A stretch of DNA of 64,000 bases from Proteles cristata cristata (GCA_017311185.1 JAESUZ010001057.1:62001-126000), one strand, 5' to 3'. Shown: positions 21,257 through 31,810, counted from the first letter of the stretch. Program-made: numbers and translations. Notes: a model not told the origin generated them from the letters alone.

Positions 21257-21477
21257 GAGGGTTGCCTGGGTGGCTCAGTCAGTTGAACATCCAACTTCAG
21301 CTCACCTCATGATCTCACAGTTCATTAGTTTGAATCCCACATCGGGCTTTCTGTGCAAGGTGCATGGGGCTCCCTGCTCTCAGCTAGAAGTCCGCTTTGG
21401 ATCCACTGCCCCCATTCTCTCTCTCCCCCTCCCCCACTTGTGCTCCCTCTCCCTCAATAATAAATATTTTTTTAAAA
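21257..21477 (+). mobile_element. Felid SINE, old variant
   Basis: Head GGTTGCCTGGGTGGCTCAG. The body carries an insertion-like segment (CAAGGTGCATGGGGCTCCCTG) in place of TGACAGCTCAGAGCC. TSD about GATCTGCTTTG/AATCTGCTTTA at 21245-21255 and 21477-21487. Confidence 0.88.
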
Positions 21478-21579
21478 ATCTGCTTTAGAAAATTGGACTA
21501 GAATCTAGGGAGATGCCGAGGGCACGGCATTCAGTACGGTAGCTGTTATGGGCGACCACTGTTAATATTGTTCTCAGCA

Positions 21580-21862
21580 ATTGAGCAAAATAAGTCAGGC
21601 AGAAAAGGACGAATATCATATGTTTGCACGTATAGGAGGATTGGGAGGAATTTAACGGAGGACCATGGGGGAGAAGAAGGGGAGAAATGGTGGGGGAAAG
21701 GGAGAGAAGCAAACCATGAGAGATTCTTGAATGCTGAGAACAAACTGAGGACTCAAGGGTGTGGGGGGGAGGGGGGAGATGGGCAGGGAGCAGGACACTT
21801 GTGGGGATGAGCACCAGGTGTTACATGGAAACCAACTTGACAATAAACTATTTGTAAAAAAA
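21580..21862 (+). mobile_element. Young 5'-truncated L1
   Basis: Begins at the last codons of ORF2 (ATAAGTCAGGCAGAAAAGG), then a G-rich 3' UTR with GGGGGGGAGGGGGGAGATGGGC and the ACAATAAACTATTTGT end. TSD ATTGTTCTCAGCA at 21567-21579 and 21863-21875. Confidence 0.95.
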
Positions 21863-21875
21863 ATTGTTCTCAGCA

Positions 21876-22160
21876 CTGAGATCAGGCCAAACAGTTGTAT
21901 CTACCACCTGCTTAGAAAGGGCCTGGCTGTGAATAACATGATTGCCTGTCTCCCCTTCTCCTCCGGCAACAGTACAGACAAAAGAGAAAAAGCTCTGGTT
22001 GAAAAGTAAGCTAAGGATAATTTGGCACTGTGGCTCTTTTCAGAACTTAGGGAATAAAACAACTGGTGCCTTCAGAACACTCAAGGGAAAATCCGGATCA
22101 GTAGCTTGAAACTGCACCCAGTTGCATGGGGATACCAAAGCTAATTGTATATGGTGGTGA
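21876..22160. other. Single-copy DNA
   Basis: Nothing recognised. Confidence 0.4.
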
Positions 22161-22345
22161 TAGATAATCATAGTAATAATAGACAACATTATAACACAAC
22201 AACCTGGGAGAAAAGAGCAGGCAAATTTGTTGGATTACTGATGCTCAGATATGGTTACTCAAATTTCTAAAGACCACACAGCTGGTAAAAAGAAGAGCCA
22301 AGACTCAAAGCCAAGTTTATTTCATTCCAAACGTCCATAACCACT
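22161..22345 (+). repeat. MIR fragment
   Basis: TTACTGATGCTCAGATATGG, AAGACCACACAGCTGGTAAAAAG and AGAGCCAAGACTCAAAGCCAAG follow the sense MIR 3' half ('aaggtcacacagctagtaagtggcagagccaggactcaaaccc'). Confidence 0.55.
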
Positions 22346-22725
22346 AAAACACATTCCAAGTGTCCTCCTCAAAAGCTACAGACCTCATGCCCCAGCACTA
22401 CCTGATAGGAAGAGATGGACAGGATGGGGCAGGATGGAAATTCATGGCATGTTCATTACAAAAGTATGTGGTCTAAGTAACCAAGAGAGATGGTCAGGCC
22501 CTCTATACACTACAGAGCATTCCACACCAAGTGTCAACCTAGAATGAGGTTGAATGAATGAATCTGGTTATGTGGGAACTAAACAATTGAGAACACAGGA
22601 TAACCACATAACTTTTCACTCAGGATGTTGCAGACCCTAAAAACACATGTGAGTCATGATATTAAATCTCACAACCAGAAACAGCCAAAAGGTATCTAGA
22701 GAGGAGGAACTTAACCAATAACGTG
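22346..22725. other. Single-copy DNA
   Basis: Nothing recognised beyond a short GAATGAATGAAT run near 22550. Confidence 0.4.
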
Positions 22726-22742
22726 AAGAATACAGCACTTTT

Positions 22743-22968
22743 TTTTTTAATTTTTTTTAATGTTTTATTTATTTCTAGGAGAGAGAGAGAGAGACAGCGT
22801 GAGCAGGAGAGGGTCAGAGAGAGAGGGAGTCACAGACTCTGAAAGAGGCTCTAGGCTCTGAGTTGGCAGTCAGCACAGAGCCCGACGCGGGGCTCGAACC
22901 CACGAACCACGAGATCATGACCTAAGCAAAAGTCGGACGCTTAACCGACTAAGCCACCCAGGTGCCCC
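22743..22968 (-). mobile_element. Felid SINE, class B
   Basis: Reverse orientation, ATTTATTTCTAGG and GGCAGTCAGCACAGAG are the complements of class B diagnostics. TSD AAGAATACAGCACTTTT at 22726-22742 and 22969-22985 (17 bp, perfect). Confidence 0.96.
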
Positions 22969-23339
22969 AAGAATACAGCACTTTTAGAAGACTTTTTGCC
23001 AACCCAGGAATAAATGCAATACAGTGTCATATAGACAAATATGAATTTCTTTTTTTAAAATCATACAACTGGATTAATCATAATTCTTAGTTCATAACAC
23101 ATATGCTTATCTTTCCTTCATGGTCTATGCATGATTTGCTTTTGTATTTAATCATTTGTGTTTTTATGCATATATTTGTATGCTTAGGTAATATACTGTA
23201 TGGTCATGAATTCACCACCTGGCAGATCTGGAATATTAGCAACAATTGACATCTCCCAAATGCTTATCCCCATCCCACGTGTCATAACAGTTATGTTACC
23301 CTGAATCATGTACTTGTCATTGATTGGTTTTTATTTTGT

Positions 23340-23464
23340 TTTGTTTTAAGTTTATTTATCTATTTGAAAGTGTGTGTGTGTCAGAGAGAGAGAGAGAGAA
23401 AGAGAGAGAGAATCTCAAGCAGGCTCCAGGCTGTCAGTGCAGACAGCCTGCACACAGGTACCCC
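23340..23464 (-). mobile_element. Felid SINE fragment, decayed
   Basis: TTTAAGTTTATTTATC, a GT/GA-rich tract, AAGCAGGCTCCAGGCTGTCAG; the tRNA-like head is lost apart from a trace of GGTACCCC. A (GT)5 run lies inside. Confidence 0.8.
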
Positions 23465-23765
23465 TGACTATTTTTTTAATACATAGTTTACCCTGTATAC
23501 GTATATCTGAAAAGAATATTTTTAGTTTTAGTATTTTTAATTTAACACATTAGAAGTTTAAAGGAGGAAGAAAAGATATATCAGTAGATTCAGAAAAGCA
23601 TTTGATAAAACTTGATGCAAATTCTTGATAAAAACAGTAAATTAGGAATAAAGAAGGGAATATCCTTAACCTGATGTAATTTAAAAAAAAATATGTAACA
23701 AACATCACACATAATGGAAAAAGATTAGAAGTATGCCCTTTGAAATCAAGAACAATAAAAGAATG

Positions 23766-23989
23766 GGGTGCCTTGGTGGCTCAGTCATTTAAGTGTCCAG
23801 CTTTGGCAAAGGTCATGATCTCATAGTTTGTGGGTTCGAGCCCCACATCAGGCTCTGTGCTGACAGCTCAGAGCCTGGAGCCTGCTTCGGATTCTGTATC
23901 TCTCTTTCTCTCTCTGCCCTTCCCCTGCTTTCTCTCTCTCTCTATCTCTCTTTTTCTCTCTCAAATATAAACAAACATTAAAAAAAAAA
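23766..23989 (+). mobile_element. Felid SINE, class A
   Basis: TSD AAGAACAATAAAAGAATG at 23748-23765 and 23990-24007 (one mismatch). Complete, with expanded CT tract. Confidence 0.95.
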
Positions 23990-24106
23990 AAGAACAAGAA
24001 AAGAATGCCCCTTAATCCTATTCAACATTGTCATGGAGTTCTTAACAGTACCAGGAAAAAAAGGCAAAAATAATGGAAAAGAAGAAAATAAAAATGTCAA
24101 TGGTGA

Positions 24107-24131
24107 TTATATATATAGAGAGAGAGAGAGC
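24107..24131. repeat. (TA)n(GA)n microsatellite
   Basis: TATATATATAGAGAGAGAGAGAG-type compound repeat inside the old L1. Confidence 0.8.
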
Positions 24132-24174
24132 CCAAAAGAAGCTACAAATAAGTTATTATTTCTTAAAAAGAGAG

Positions 24175-24374
24175 AGGTACCTGGATGGCTCACTTGTTTA
24201 AGTGTCCAGCTTCAGCTCAGGTCATGATCTTGCAGCCTGTGAGTTCGAGGCCTCCATCAGGCTCTATGCTGACAGCTCAGAGCCTGAAGCCTGCTTGGGA
24301 TTCTGTCTCCCTCTCTCTGCCCCTCCCCAGCTCACACTCTCTTTCTCTCAAAAATAAACAAACATTTAAAAATG
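24175..24374 (+). mobile_element. Felid SINE, class A (first of tandem pair)
   Basis: Head GGTACCTGGATGGCTCAC. Left flank TCTTAAAAAGAGAG (24161-24174); its right flank is the shared duplication before the next SINE. Confidence 0.93.
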
Positions 24375-24386
24375 TCTTAAAAAGAG

Positions 24387-24610
24387 GGGCGCCTGGGTGG
24401 CTTAGTCGGTTAAGCGTCCGACTTTCGCTTAGGTCATGATCTCGCGGTTCGTGGGTTCGAGCCCCGCGTCGGGCTCTGTGCTGACTGCCAGCTCAGAGCC
24501 TGGAGCCTGTTTCAGTCTGTGACTCCCTCTCTCTCTGACCCTCCCCTGCTCACGCTGTCTCTCTCTCTCTCTCTCTCCTAGAAATAAATAAAAATATTAT
24601 AAAAAAAAAA
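24387..24610 (+). mobile_element. Felid SINE, class B, near-consensus
   Basis: The cleanest class B copy: GGGCGCCTGGGTGGCTTAG, TCGCGGTTCGTGGGTTCGAG, CGCGTCGGGCTCTGTGC, intact A and B boxes. TSD GTCTTAAAAAGAG at 24374-24386 and 24611-24623. Its left TSD is the right TSD of the older SINE. Confidence 0.96.
24398..24463 (+). promoter_or_regulatory. Internal Pol III promoter (A and B boxes) of a class B SINE
   Basis: A box TGGCTTAGTCGG at 24398-24409 and B box GGTTCGAGCC at 24454-24463, 44 bp apart, as in tRNA genes. Both match the Pol III consensus (TRGYNNANNNG and GGTTCGANNCC), so this copy keeps the sequence needed for transcription. Transcription also depends on flanks and chromatin, which cannot be judged here. 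Confidence 0.75.
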
Positions 24611-24790
24611 GTCTTAAAAAGAGAGTTTAGCAAGATAGGTGGATATGAGACCAATATATAAAAACTAATCACATTTCTATACACCAGCACTAAGCAGCTA
24701 GAATACATGATTTACAAGACATGATTCATAATAGTATAAAAAATATCAAGCAAGTAGGAATAAATATTTTTTAAACAGCTGGAAGATTCA

Positions 24791-24829
24791 GGGCACCTGG
24801 GTGGTTCAGTCAGTTAAACATCCAACTTT
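24791..24829 (+). mobile_element. Felid SINE, class A, 5' part (split)
   Basis: GGGCACCTGGGTGGTTCAG up to AAACATCCAACTTT, where an antisense L1 interrupts it. The rest resumes at 25332. The outer flank AAACAGCTGGAAGATTCA (24773-24790) pairs with 25511-25528. Confidence 0.9.
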
Positions 24830-25331
24830 GTTTATTTATTTATTTATTTTACAAATAGTTTATTGTCAAATTAGTTTCCACATAACACTCAGTGCCCATC
24901 CTTCCTCCCCCCCAGATCCATCAGTCCTCAGTTTTTGTCAGCATTCAAGAGTCTCTCATGGTTTGCCTCTCTCCCTTTCCCCCACCATTTCCGCCCTTCT
25001 TCTCCCCCTTGGTCCTCCGTCAAGTTCCTCCTAATCCTCCTATACGTGCAAACATATGATATTTGTCCTTCTTTGCCTGACTTATTTCGCTCAGCAGAAC
25101 ACCCTCAAGGTCCATCCATGTTGCTACACATGGCCAGACTTCATTGTTTCTCATTGCCATGTAGTATTCCATGGTATAGGTAAACCACATTTTCTTGATC
25201 CATTCATCTGTTGATGGACACTTAGGCTCTTTCCATGTTTTAGCTATTGTGGAGAGTGCTGCTATGAACATTGGGGTACATGTGCTCCTATGCATCAGCA
25301 TTTCTGTATCCCTTGGGTAAATTCCTAGCAG
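24830..25331 (-). mobile_element. Young L1 3' end, antisense, inserted in a SINE
   Basis: Tail (TTTA)n, then ACAAATAGTTTATTGTC and the reverse of the young L1 3' UTR and ORF2 end. TSD AAACATCCAACTTT (24816-24829) and AAGCATCCGACTTT (25332-25345), both made of SINE sequence; the differences between the copies show some age. Confidence 0.94.
25020..25331 (-). pseudogene. L1 ORF2p C-terminal remnant
   Basis: About 100 codons ending at the same IGGLGG motif as the copy at 403-684, with STCTPMFIAALSTIAK, WIKKMWFTYTMEYY and SQAKKDKYHMF. The frame upstream enters SINE sequence, so its apparent start is an artefact. Confidence 0.88.
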
Positions 25332-25510
25332 AAGCATCCGACTTTAGCTCAAGTCATGATCTCACAGCATATGGGTGTGAGCCCCGTGTTGGGCTGTATG
25401 CTGACAGCTTAGAGCCTGGAGCCTGCTTGGGATTCTGTGTCACCATCTCTGTTCCCACCCCACCCAGGAACGGTCTGCTTCTCAAAAATGAATAAACATT
25501 AAAAAAAAAA
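25332..25510 (+). mobile_element. Felid SINE, class A, 3' part (split)
   Basis: Resumes at AAGCATCCGACTTTAGCTC and runs to AATGAATAAACATT plus poly-A. Confidence 0.9.
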
Positions 25511-26074
25511 AAACAGATGTAGGATTCAAACATGTGAATTATTTAAACTTTATTAAAAGCCATTAAAGAATACCTAAATAAATTGACAGATAAATAAGGT
25601 TCATAATGAAGACCTAATATCATAAAGATGACATTCTTCCCAAATTGATCTAAAAATTCAATATAGTGCTAATCAAAATCCTAAGAGAATTGTTTATGGA
25701 ACTTAAGATGATTTTTAAGTTTACAGAGAGAAGCAACGACAAGATAAGACTCCCTGAAAAAGAAGGGCAACGAGGGGAGCTATGTCCTATCAGATACTGT
25801 AACTCAGGGCAGGGATAGACATACTGACCCAACGAACAGAATAGCGCTCAGAAAAAAATCCCCAACACATATATGACTTTACTATATAACAGAGGTGGTG
25901 ATTTATATGATGAAAATGAAACCTGACCCTTTATTTCACATCATACAAAAACTTAAAATACGAGATCAGAACTTAAAATACTAGTAGCAAAACTGTAAAC
26001 ATTTTAGTGAGAAATATATTTTCTAATTCTTTCTGATCTTGACAGGGAACTTTTCTTCAAAAGAGTTCATCATA

Positions 26075-26320
26075 CGGGCGCCTGGGTGGCTTAGTCGGTT
26101 AAGCATCCGACTTTCGCTTAGGTCATGATCTCGCGGTTCGTGGGTTCGAGCCCCGCGTCGGGCTCTGTGCTGACTGCCAGCTCAGAGCCTGGAGCCTGTT
26201 TCGGTCTGTGACTCCCTCTCTCTCTGACCCTCCCCTGCTCATGCTGTCTCTCTCTCTCTCCTAGAAGTAAATAAAAAATATAAATAAATAAATAAGTAAA
26301 TAAATAAATAAATAAAAAAT
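26075..26320 (+). mobile_element. Felid SINE, class B, with (TAAA)n tail
   Basis: TSD AAAAGAGTTCATCATA at 26059-26074 and 26321-26336 (one mismatch). The tail has become a TAAA microsatellite of about 45 bp. Confidence 0.95.
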
Positions 26321-27080
26321 AAAAGAGCTCATCATAAAATGTTCATGAATTTGACGCTGTTAAAAGCAAGGACATCCAATCGTTAAAAGTCACCCTAGAA
26401 AAAGTGGGAAAAGTTGCAAACCGGGAGAGGATTCTTCCATCCATAAAGTTTCCAAAGGATTCATATCAAGAATATGTATTTTTTTAAATGCCTATACTAA
26501 TAAGAAAAGCTGAATCAATGCAATTTTTAAAAGGAGGCCAAAAATATCAGCAGGCCTTGTTTTAAAAGAAGAAATACATATAATAATGAGTATTAAATAA
26601 ATATTTAACCTCATTAGTAATCAGCAAAATGCAAATGAAGACCCTTCTAAACTCACATCATTAGTAACATTCAGAAGTCTGATAGCATCAAGTGTTTAGA
26701 GAGAATATGGACAATAAGACTCTGATAGGACTGTAAACTAAGGTACAACTGCTTTGCAAGACAGGACTGCATTATCTTATAAAACTGAAAACTCAGACAC
26801 TCTATGACCTATCAATTCTTTTCCAAAGTAGAAATCAGAGGAATTCTTACACATATAAAAAATACAACACGTAAAAGGATGTTCATTGCAGCAGCATTCA
26901 TAACAGCAAAAACCTAGAAATAACCCACATGTCTATTTACAAGAAAATATGTAAGTAAATTTCAGTATATTTCCCCCTATGGAATAGTATATTGCCCTCA
27001 AAAAGAGTGCACTATTGAAGCATGCAAAAATAAAGATAGACCTTGGCAACATGATACTGACTGAAGAATTAAGTGCCAAA

Positions 27081-27236
27081 AGATTACCATTACTAAGATA
27101 CCCATTTATCAACTATAAACTCAAACATAAAATTCAAGGATATATTGAACCAGGCATCCACATTTTTCCACATCCACAAACTGACACCTCTACCTCTCTA
27201 AAAACTCATCCTAAAAGTACAAGTCTTCAGAATTTC
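27081..27236. other. Single-copy DNA
   Basis: Nothing recognised. Confidence 0.4.
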
Positions 27237-27354
27237 TGTGGCATAATATGCAAACTCCTTCAGTTATTTTATTTGGTAAATTAAAATTATGTACTTGTGG
27301 CATAATATGCAAACTCCTTCAGTTATTTTATTTGGTAAATTAAAATTATGTACT
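27237..27354. repeat. Perfect 59-bp tandem duplication
   Basis: TGTGGCATAATATGC...ATTATGTACT occurs at 27237-27295 and again at 27296-27354, identical by eye over all 59 positions, followed by one more T. The unit is not a known repeat and has no poly-A or TSD. Confidence 0.95.
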
Positions 27355-28469
27355 TCATCAAAAGCAAATGAAATACAAACGGATAAAACCAGAAGTGTAC
27401 AGTGGCAGATACTATACTATCTCTCATTATTTATTAGGCATAGTTTGCTCGCTCATTTAAGTATGGAGATCATACTAATAACTCAAGTAAATCAGAAAAA
27501 TGTTAGGTATTTTATCGTGAAAACATATGTTCTGGAAAGCAGCTCAGCCACATAATTTACTTCGCTACACTTGGCAAGTCTATCTGTATACACAGAGCCT
27601 ATCTGTAGCCATTTTTGAGTGAAGAGGGAAGGCCATACATTTGCCTAAAGATCACTTTTAAGTCCAGTAAGGAATCTTTTTAGCTCCTAAATTAGAAGCC
27701 AGAGAAGCTTGGCAGCTTTCACATGTGGGAAAGCTATTGAGCAGTGAATAGAATAATTATTCCCAAGGACTGAGTGTTCTGGACATAAAAATGCAGCTCA
27801 GTGCCCCAAGAGCCAAATTGGCCCTCCCAACTAACTTACAGGCAAACTAAAAATGTGGGCTGTTTTTTTACACACCTTAATGTCATCAGGCTAATCTGAT
27901 GACAAATAATTGCTTTTGATTGCCAGATACTTAATATATTAGCTACATGAATACAACAAATTAACCTGTTGTCCTGAAAACTGGAAACTCTGCTATTTGT
28001 ATCCTGATTATTAAACCGTGCTTAATAGGTATTAGAGAATCTGAAAATTAAATATAATAGCATTACCATGAGGTTTTATTATTATAGATATTTAGGTTCT
28101 ACTCTTAATATGTCTTATCCACATTTATGAAGAATACACATAATATAAGGGTCCTTCTCCTTTGAAAAGGAAAACAAAAGAGTGGTAAGAGAGTTTTAAG
28201 TGCTGTGCGTTTAGTATTCTTTGTGTCAGAGTAGTGTTCTATTTGTCAGTGGCAGAAAGTATCAAGAGTCTGGGAGAATACAGTAGGAAAGCCCCCATTA
28301 AAGTACGGAAATGAGAATACTATACAAATGAGATAAATGCCTTGTGACAGAAATGGGGATACTGAAATAGATTAGGTTTTCTAAATCAATAATGTCAAAA
28401 ATTATTAGGTATGTGATTCATGATATGCAGTAACCAAAACACAAATACTTTTATTTCCTGTATTCTATG
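27355..28469. other. Single-copy DNA, partly conserved-looking
   Basis: 27830-27970 (GTCATCAGGCTAATCTGATG, ACAAATAATTGCTTTTG) is free of repeats and reads like conserved non-coding DNA. No exon is evident. Confidence 0.35.
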
Positions 28470-28483
28470 ACACCTTAATTTCA

Positions 28484-28688
28484 TTTTTTTAATGTTTATT
28501 TTTGAGAGAGAGAGAGACAGAGCATGAGTGGTGGAGGAGCAGAGAGAGAGGGAGACACAGAATCCAAAACAGGCTCCAGGCTCCAAGCTGTCAGCACAGA
28601 GCCTGAAGTGGGGCTCGAACTCAGAACTGCGAGATCATGACCTGAGCCAAAGTTGGCACTCAACCAACTAAGCCACCTGGACGCCCCA
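28484..28688 (-). mobile_element. Felid SINE, class A
   Basis: Reverse orientation; ends AAGCCACCTGGACGCCCC. TSD imperfect: ACACCTTAATTTCA (28470-28483) and ACACCCTACTTTCA (28689-28702). Confidence 0.93.
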
Positions 28689-28825
28689 ACACCCTACTTT
28701 CAAAGAACATGTATGTACAGTCCAAAATTTGTTGCATACATTGACCATGTCAGTGACATGCAAATTAACACAGCCTTTCTGGAAAGCATAAACTTGAACT
28801 TAATCATACATATATCTCTCCCCCA

Positions 28826-28904
28826 GTTAGACTATTAATTGAGAGCAAGGACTGTCTTATTCACTGTTGTATCCCTGGTGCTTTGAGGAAAATTTTTGAC
28901 TGAA
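28826..28904 (+). repeat. L2 3' end
   Basis: TTGAGAGCAAGGACTGTCTTATTCAC and TGTATCCCTGGTGC are the hallmark L2 terminus. Confidence 0.6.
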
Positions 28905-28919
28905 TAATTGAACTTGACA

Positions 28920-29600
28920 CTATGTATCAAGAGCCTTTAAAATTTTTGCACACTCCTTTAGACCAGTAATTCTACTCCTCGGAATTCATCCTAGGGAAAT
29001 TATCAGAGACAGAAAGAGAAATATATAAGAATGTTTGTTGCAACATTCTTTCTAGTAACACAGAATCTAAATGTCCAACAATAAGGAAATTGGTAAAATG
29101 TGGTGTATCACACAACGTAATATAGTATTAGGTAGGTTTTTTTTTAATTTTTTTCATAGTTTATTTATTTTTGAGACAGAGAGAGACAGAGCATGAGTGG
29201 GGGAGAGGCAGAGAGAGAGGAAGATACAGAATCTGAAACAGGGTCCAGGCTCTTAGCTGTCCACAGAGAACCTGATGCAGGGCTCAAACCCACAAACCGT
29301 AAGATCATGACCTGAGCCGAAGTCGGACGCTTAACCGACTAACCCACCCAGGCGCCCCCAGTAGTTATTTAAAAGCATATTCACAAAGTGTAATTATTGA
29401 CAAGGGGAATTTTTCCAATATAACATTATATGTACAATCTAAATAATGTGTATATATATCTATATTACCCTAGATTCTAATGTATTGCATAGGTGTGCAT
29501 GAGTATATTTGTAGATATAGAAAAAGAATGTGTAGAAAGAAAATTATGCTAATAAATACAACTCGGCAGTCCATGTATTTAACAACTTACAAAAGCAACT
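28920..29600 (+). mobile_element. Old L1 3' end, split by a SINE
   Basis: CAGTAATTCTACTCCTCGG, ATCCTAGGGAAATTATCAG, GTTTGTTGCAACATTC, AAATGTCCAACAATAAGG and GTAAAATGTGGTGTATC: old L1 (L1ME/MC-like), continuing right of the SINE as GTAGTTATTTAAAAGC. Confidence 0.65.
29137..29359 (-). mobile_element. Felid SINE, class A
   Basis: Reverse orientation, ends AACCCACCCAGGCGCCCCC. Inserted in the old L1; no clear TSD. Confidence 0.93.
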
Positions 29601-30524
29601 AAAATTATACTTAGTAAATGAAATATAAATAATTTCATGAATAATAAACACACTCTTTCTTGTGTGTGTTCTATCTGTAAGCTACCCAAGAGCCACCAAA
29701 AAGAAGCATTTGGGAGTTAGTCTTATAAAGTCAGAAACAAGACATTCATAAGGGAGAGGAAATTATGTAAATACAGGTTAAACACCACAAGAGCGGCTCC
29801 ACCAAAATGAGCACATGCTTTAAAAATAGTCACGCAAATAAAATATTTCATCGGAAAGGTAAATACCAGTGAACACTTTGTTTGAAATATGGAAGAGTTC
29901 ATATTTAGAGTAATGATAACAGAGGTACACATTTTACAAAAACACTCTAAAATCTTTTAACATAATAAATATGGTTGTTCCCAAGTTTTTCTTTCTAAAA
30001 ATATAAATTCAGCTACCAACTCTTATCAAGGGTGTGGGATTTTCCTCTTTTAATACCGTTTTATGTTATTGCTACCTAAAGTCAGTGATGATATGAGAAC
30101 TGTGGACAAACGCAGTGGAAACGCAGGACCCCCACAGGAAGGCGATCTGAAACCACATGGCTGAGTCTGCCTTGCCCCGTACTCTGTCCACAGCAAGCCA
30201 CAGAGCTCGCTAAAACGGAACAGTGGGGACCAGGTTCACTGATAGGATTTTGGGTTGTTTAATTCTGTGGGTATTGTTCTGTTGTTATGGTCTTTTTTTT
30301 TTTTTTTAACTTAGGAAAAGTCCCCACTTTTATAAAGGTCTCAGAAAAATGCAAAAGCAAGGGTGGGTGGGTCTTCTGTGTGTGCAGGTCCCTTCTTTAG
30401 CCGACTGAACTCTTTGCTGGTTAGAGTCTTTGAGTCTGTTTCTCTCCTTGTGAGTTAAAACAAGCTCAAGAGATTCTCATGACATTCTATGAGGTTCTAC
30501 ACTCAGACAGCCAGTCCATCCACT
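29601..30524. other. Single-copy DNA
   Basis: No repeat recognised. 30093-30240 is richer in G+C (GCAGGACCCCCACAGGAAGG). No open frame worth calling. Confidence 0.4.
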
Positions 30525-30593
30525 AAATTCTATTCCTGAAATCATTATTACACCATACGTTAACTAACTTGGATTTAAATAAAAAATATAACT
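30525..30593 (+). mobile_element. Short L1 3' terminus
   Basis: CTATTCCTGAAATCATTATTAC, GTTAACTAACTTGGATTTAAAT and a short A-rich tail; about 70 bp. Confidence 0.75.
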
Positions 30594-30835
30594 GGGGCGC
30601 CTGGGTGGCTTAGTCGGTTAAGCGTCCGACTTTCACTTAGGTCATGATCTCGTGGTTCGCAGGTTCGAGCCCCGCGTCGGGCTCTGTGCTAACTGCCAGC
30701 TCAGAGCCTGGAGCCTGTTTCAGAGTCTGTGACTCCCTCTCTCTCTGACCCTCCCCTGCTGTCTCTCTCTCTCTCTCTCTGTCCTAGAAATAAATAAAAC
30801 ATTTAAAAAAAATTAAAAGAAAATAAATAAAAAAT
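30594..30835 (+). mobile_element. Felid SINE, class B, in an L1 tail
   Basis: TSD AAATAAAAAATATAACT at 30577-30593 and 30836-30852 (17 bp, perfect). Lost CTCATG before the final CT tract (CCTGCTGTCTCTC). A AAATAAATAAA-rich tail follows. Confidence 0.95.
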
Positions 30836-30897
30836 AAATAAAAAATATAACTAAATAAATAAATAAACAAGCAGCCATCAATCATTAGTCAAAATAA

Positions 30898-31125
30898 TGT
30901 AACAGCTAACATTTATTTAGCATTTACTACATATCGGACCCTGTGCTAAGTGCTTTACATAATCTCTCATTCACTCAAAATAACACTTTAAAGCAATTGC
31001 TACTATCCTCAAAACCCAGACCTTATGGAGGAGAGGCAGCTTGTCTGAAGTCACTCAGCTACCAGGGCTTAGACACAGGCCTATGTGATGCTAGGTCCAG
31101 ACTCTGAACTGCCATCCTCTGCCCC
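30898..31125 (+). repeat. MIR SINE
   Basis: AGCTAACATTTATTTAGCATTTAC, CCTGTGCTAAGTGCTTTACATAATC, AGAGGCAGCTTGTCTGAAGTCAC and CTGAACTGCC. The best-preserved MIR in the window. Confidence 0.88.
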
Positions 31126-31336
31126 CTAAATTCCATTTGCCTGATACCCAGAGCAACCACAGTTCCCTCCTACAAAGCATCTCAAGAACACGGAGTTGTG
31201 TGTCCCTCGGATTTGACTGGCATATCTTCAAGACTATGCAGAAGCAAAACTCTATAATATTCTCATTGGCCCTGATAATGACTTTTTTTAAATATGATAC
31301 TAAAAAGCATAAGCAACAGAATAAGAAATAAACAAG

Positions 31337-31600
31337 TTGGACTACATCAAACTAAAAAGCTTCTGCACAGCAAAAGAAACCATCAACCAAATAAAAAGAC
31401 AATCTATAGAATGGGAAAAAACATTTGTAAACCATGTATCTGATAAGGGGCTAATACCCAAAACATACAAAGAATTCATACAACTCAATATCAGAAAACC
31501 AAATAACCCAATTCAAAAATGGGCATTTTGGAGAACAGACATTTCTCCAAAGAAGATATACATTAAGGCCAACAGGTACATGAAAAGATGGCACAGATAA
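31337..31600 (+). pseudogene. L1 ORF2p C-terminal relic
   Basis: An 87-codon open frame: MDYIKLKSFCTAKETINQ, EWEKTFVNHVSDKGLIP, NNPIQKWAF and ISPKKIYIKANRYMKRW, in the order of the L1 ORF2p C-terminal segment after the RT domain. The frame breaks after this, and no RT or endonuclease part is in reach. It is a neutral relic; survival of this frame looks like chance. Confidence 0.85.
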
Positions 31601-31810
31601 TTAGGGGAATGCGAATGTAAACCACCATGATCACAATGAGTTATCTCAGCCTATTAGGATGGCTACCATCAAAAAGACACGAGATAATAAATGCTGGTAT
31701 GGATATGGAGAAAAGGAAACTCTTGTACACTCTTGGTAGGATTGTAAATTGGTAAAGCTGTTATGGAAAGCAGTATGGAGGATTCTCAAAACATTAAAAA
31801 TAGCACTATC

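Larger units (their letters stand above)
23480..27080 (+). mobile_element. Old L1 (ORF2 RT region to 3' end), broken by later insertions
   Basis: Collinear L1 blocks of an old L1M-type element: CAGTAGATTCAGAAAAGCATTTG (RT domain), CCTATTCAACATTGTCATGG, GAGACCAATATATAAAAAC, CTTCCCAAATTGATC, GGCAAAAGCAATTG-like 3' parts, AGCAAAATGCAAATGAAGACC, GTTCATTGCAGCAGCATTC and CTATGGAATAGTATATTGCCC. Nested inside are SINEs at 23766, 24175, 24387, 24791 and 26075, plus a young antisense L1. Reading frames are destroyed throughout. Confidence 0.8.

Noticed and set aside
24387..24470. tRNA-Lys-like sequence with A and B boxes
   Set aside because: It is the head of a SINE. It cannot form a proper anticodon arm and acceptor stem and is present dozens of times, each fused to a SINE body.
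31337..31600. Possible preserved gene derived from L1 ORF2
   Set aside because: 87 codons only, cut off on both sides, in an L1 with frame breaks elsewhere. No sign of a separate start or promoter.
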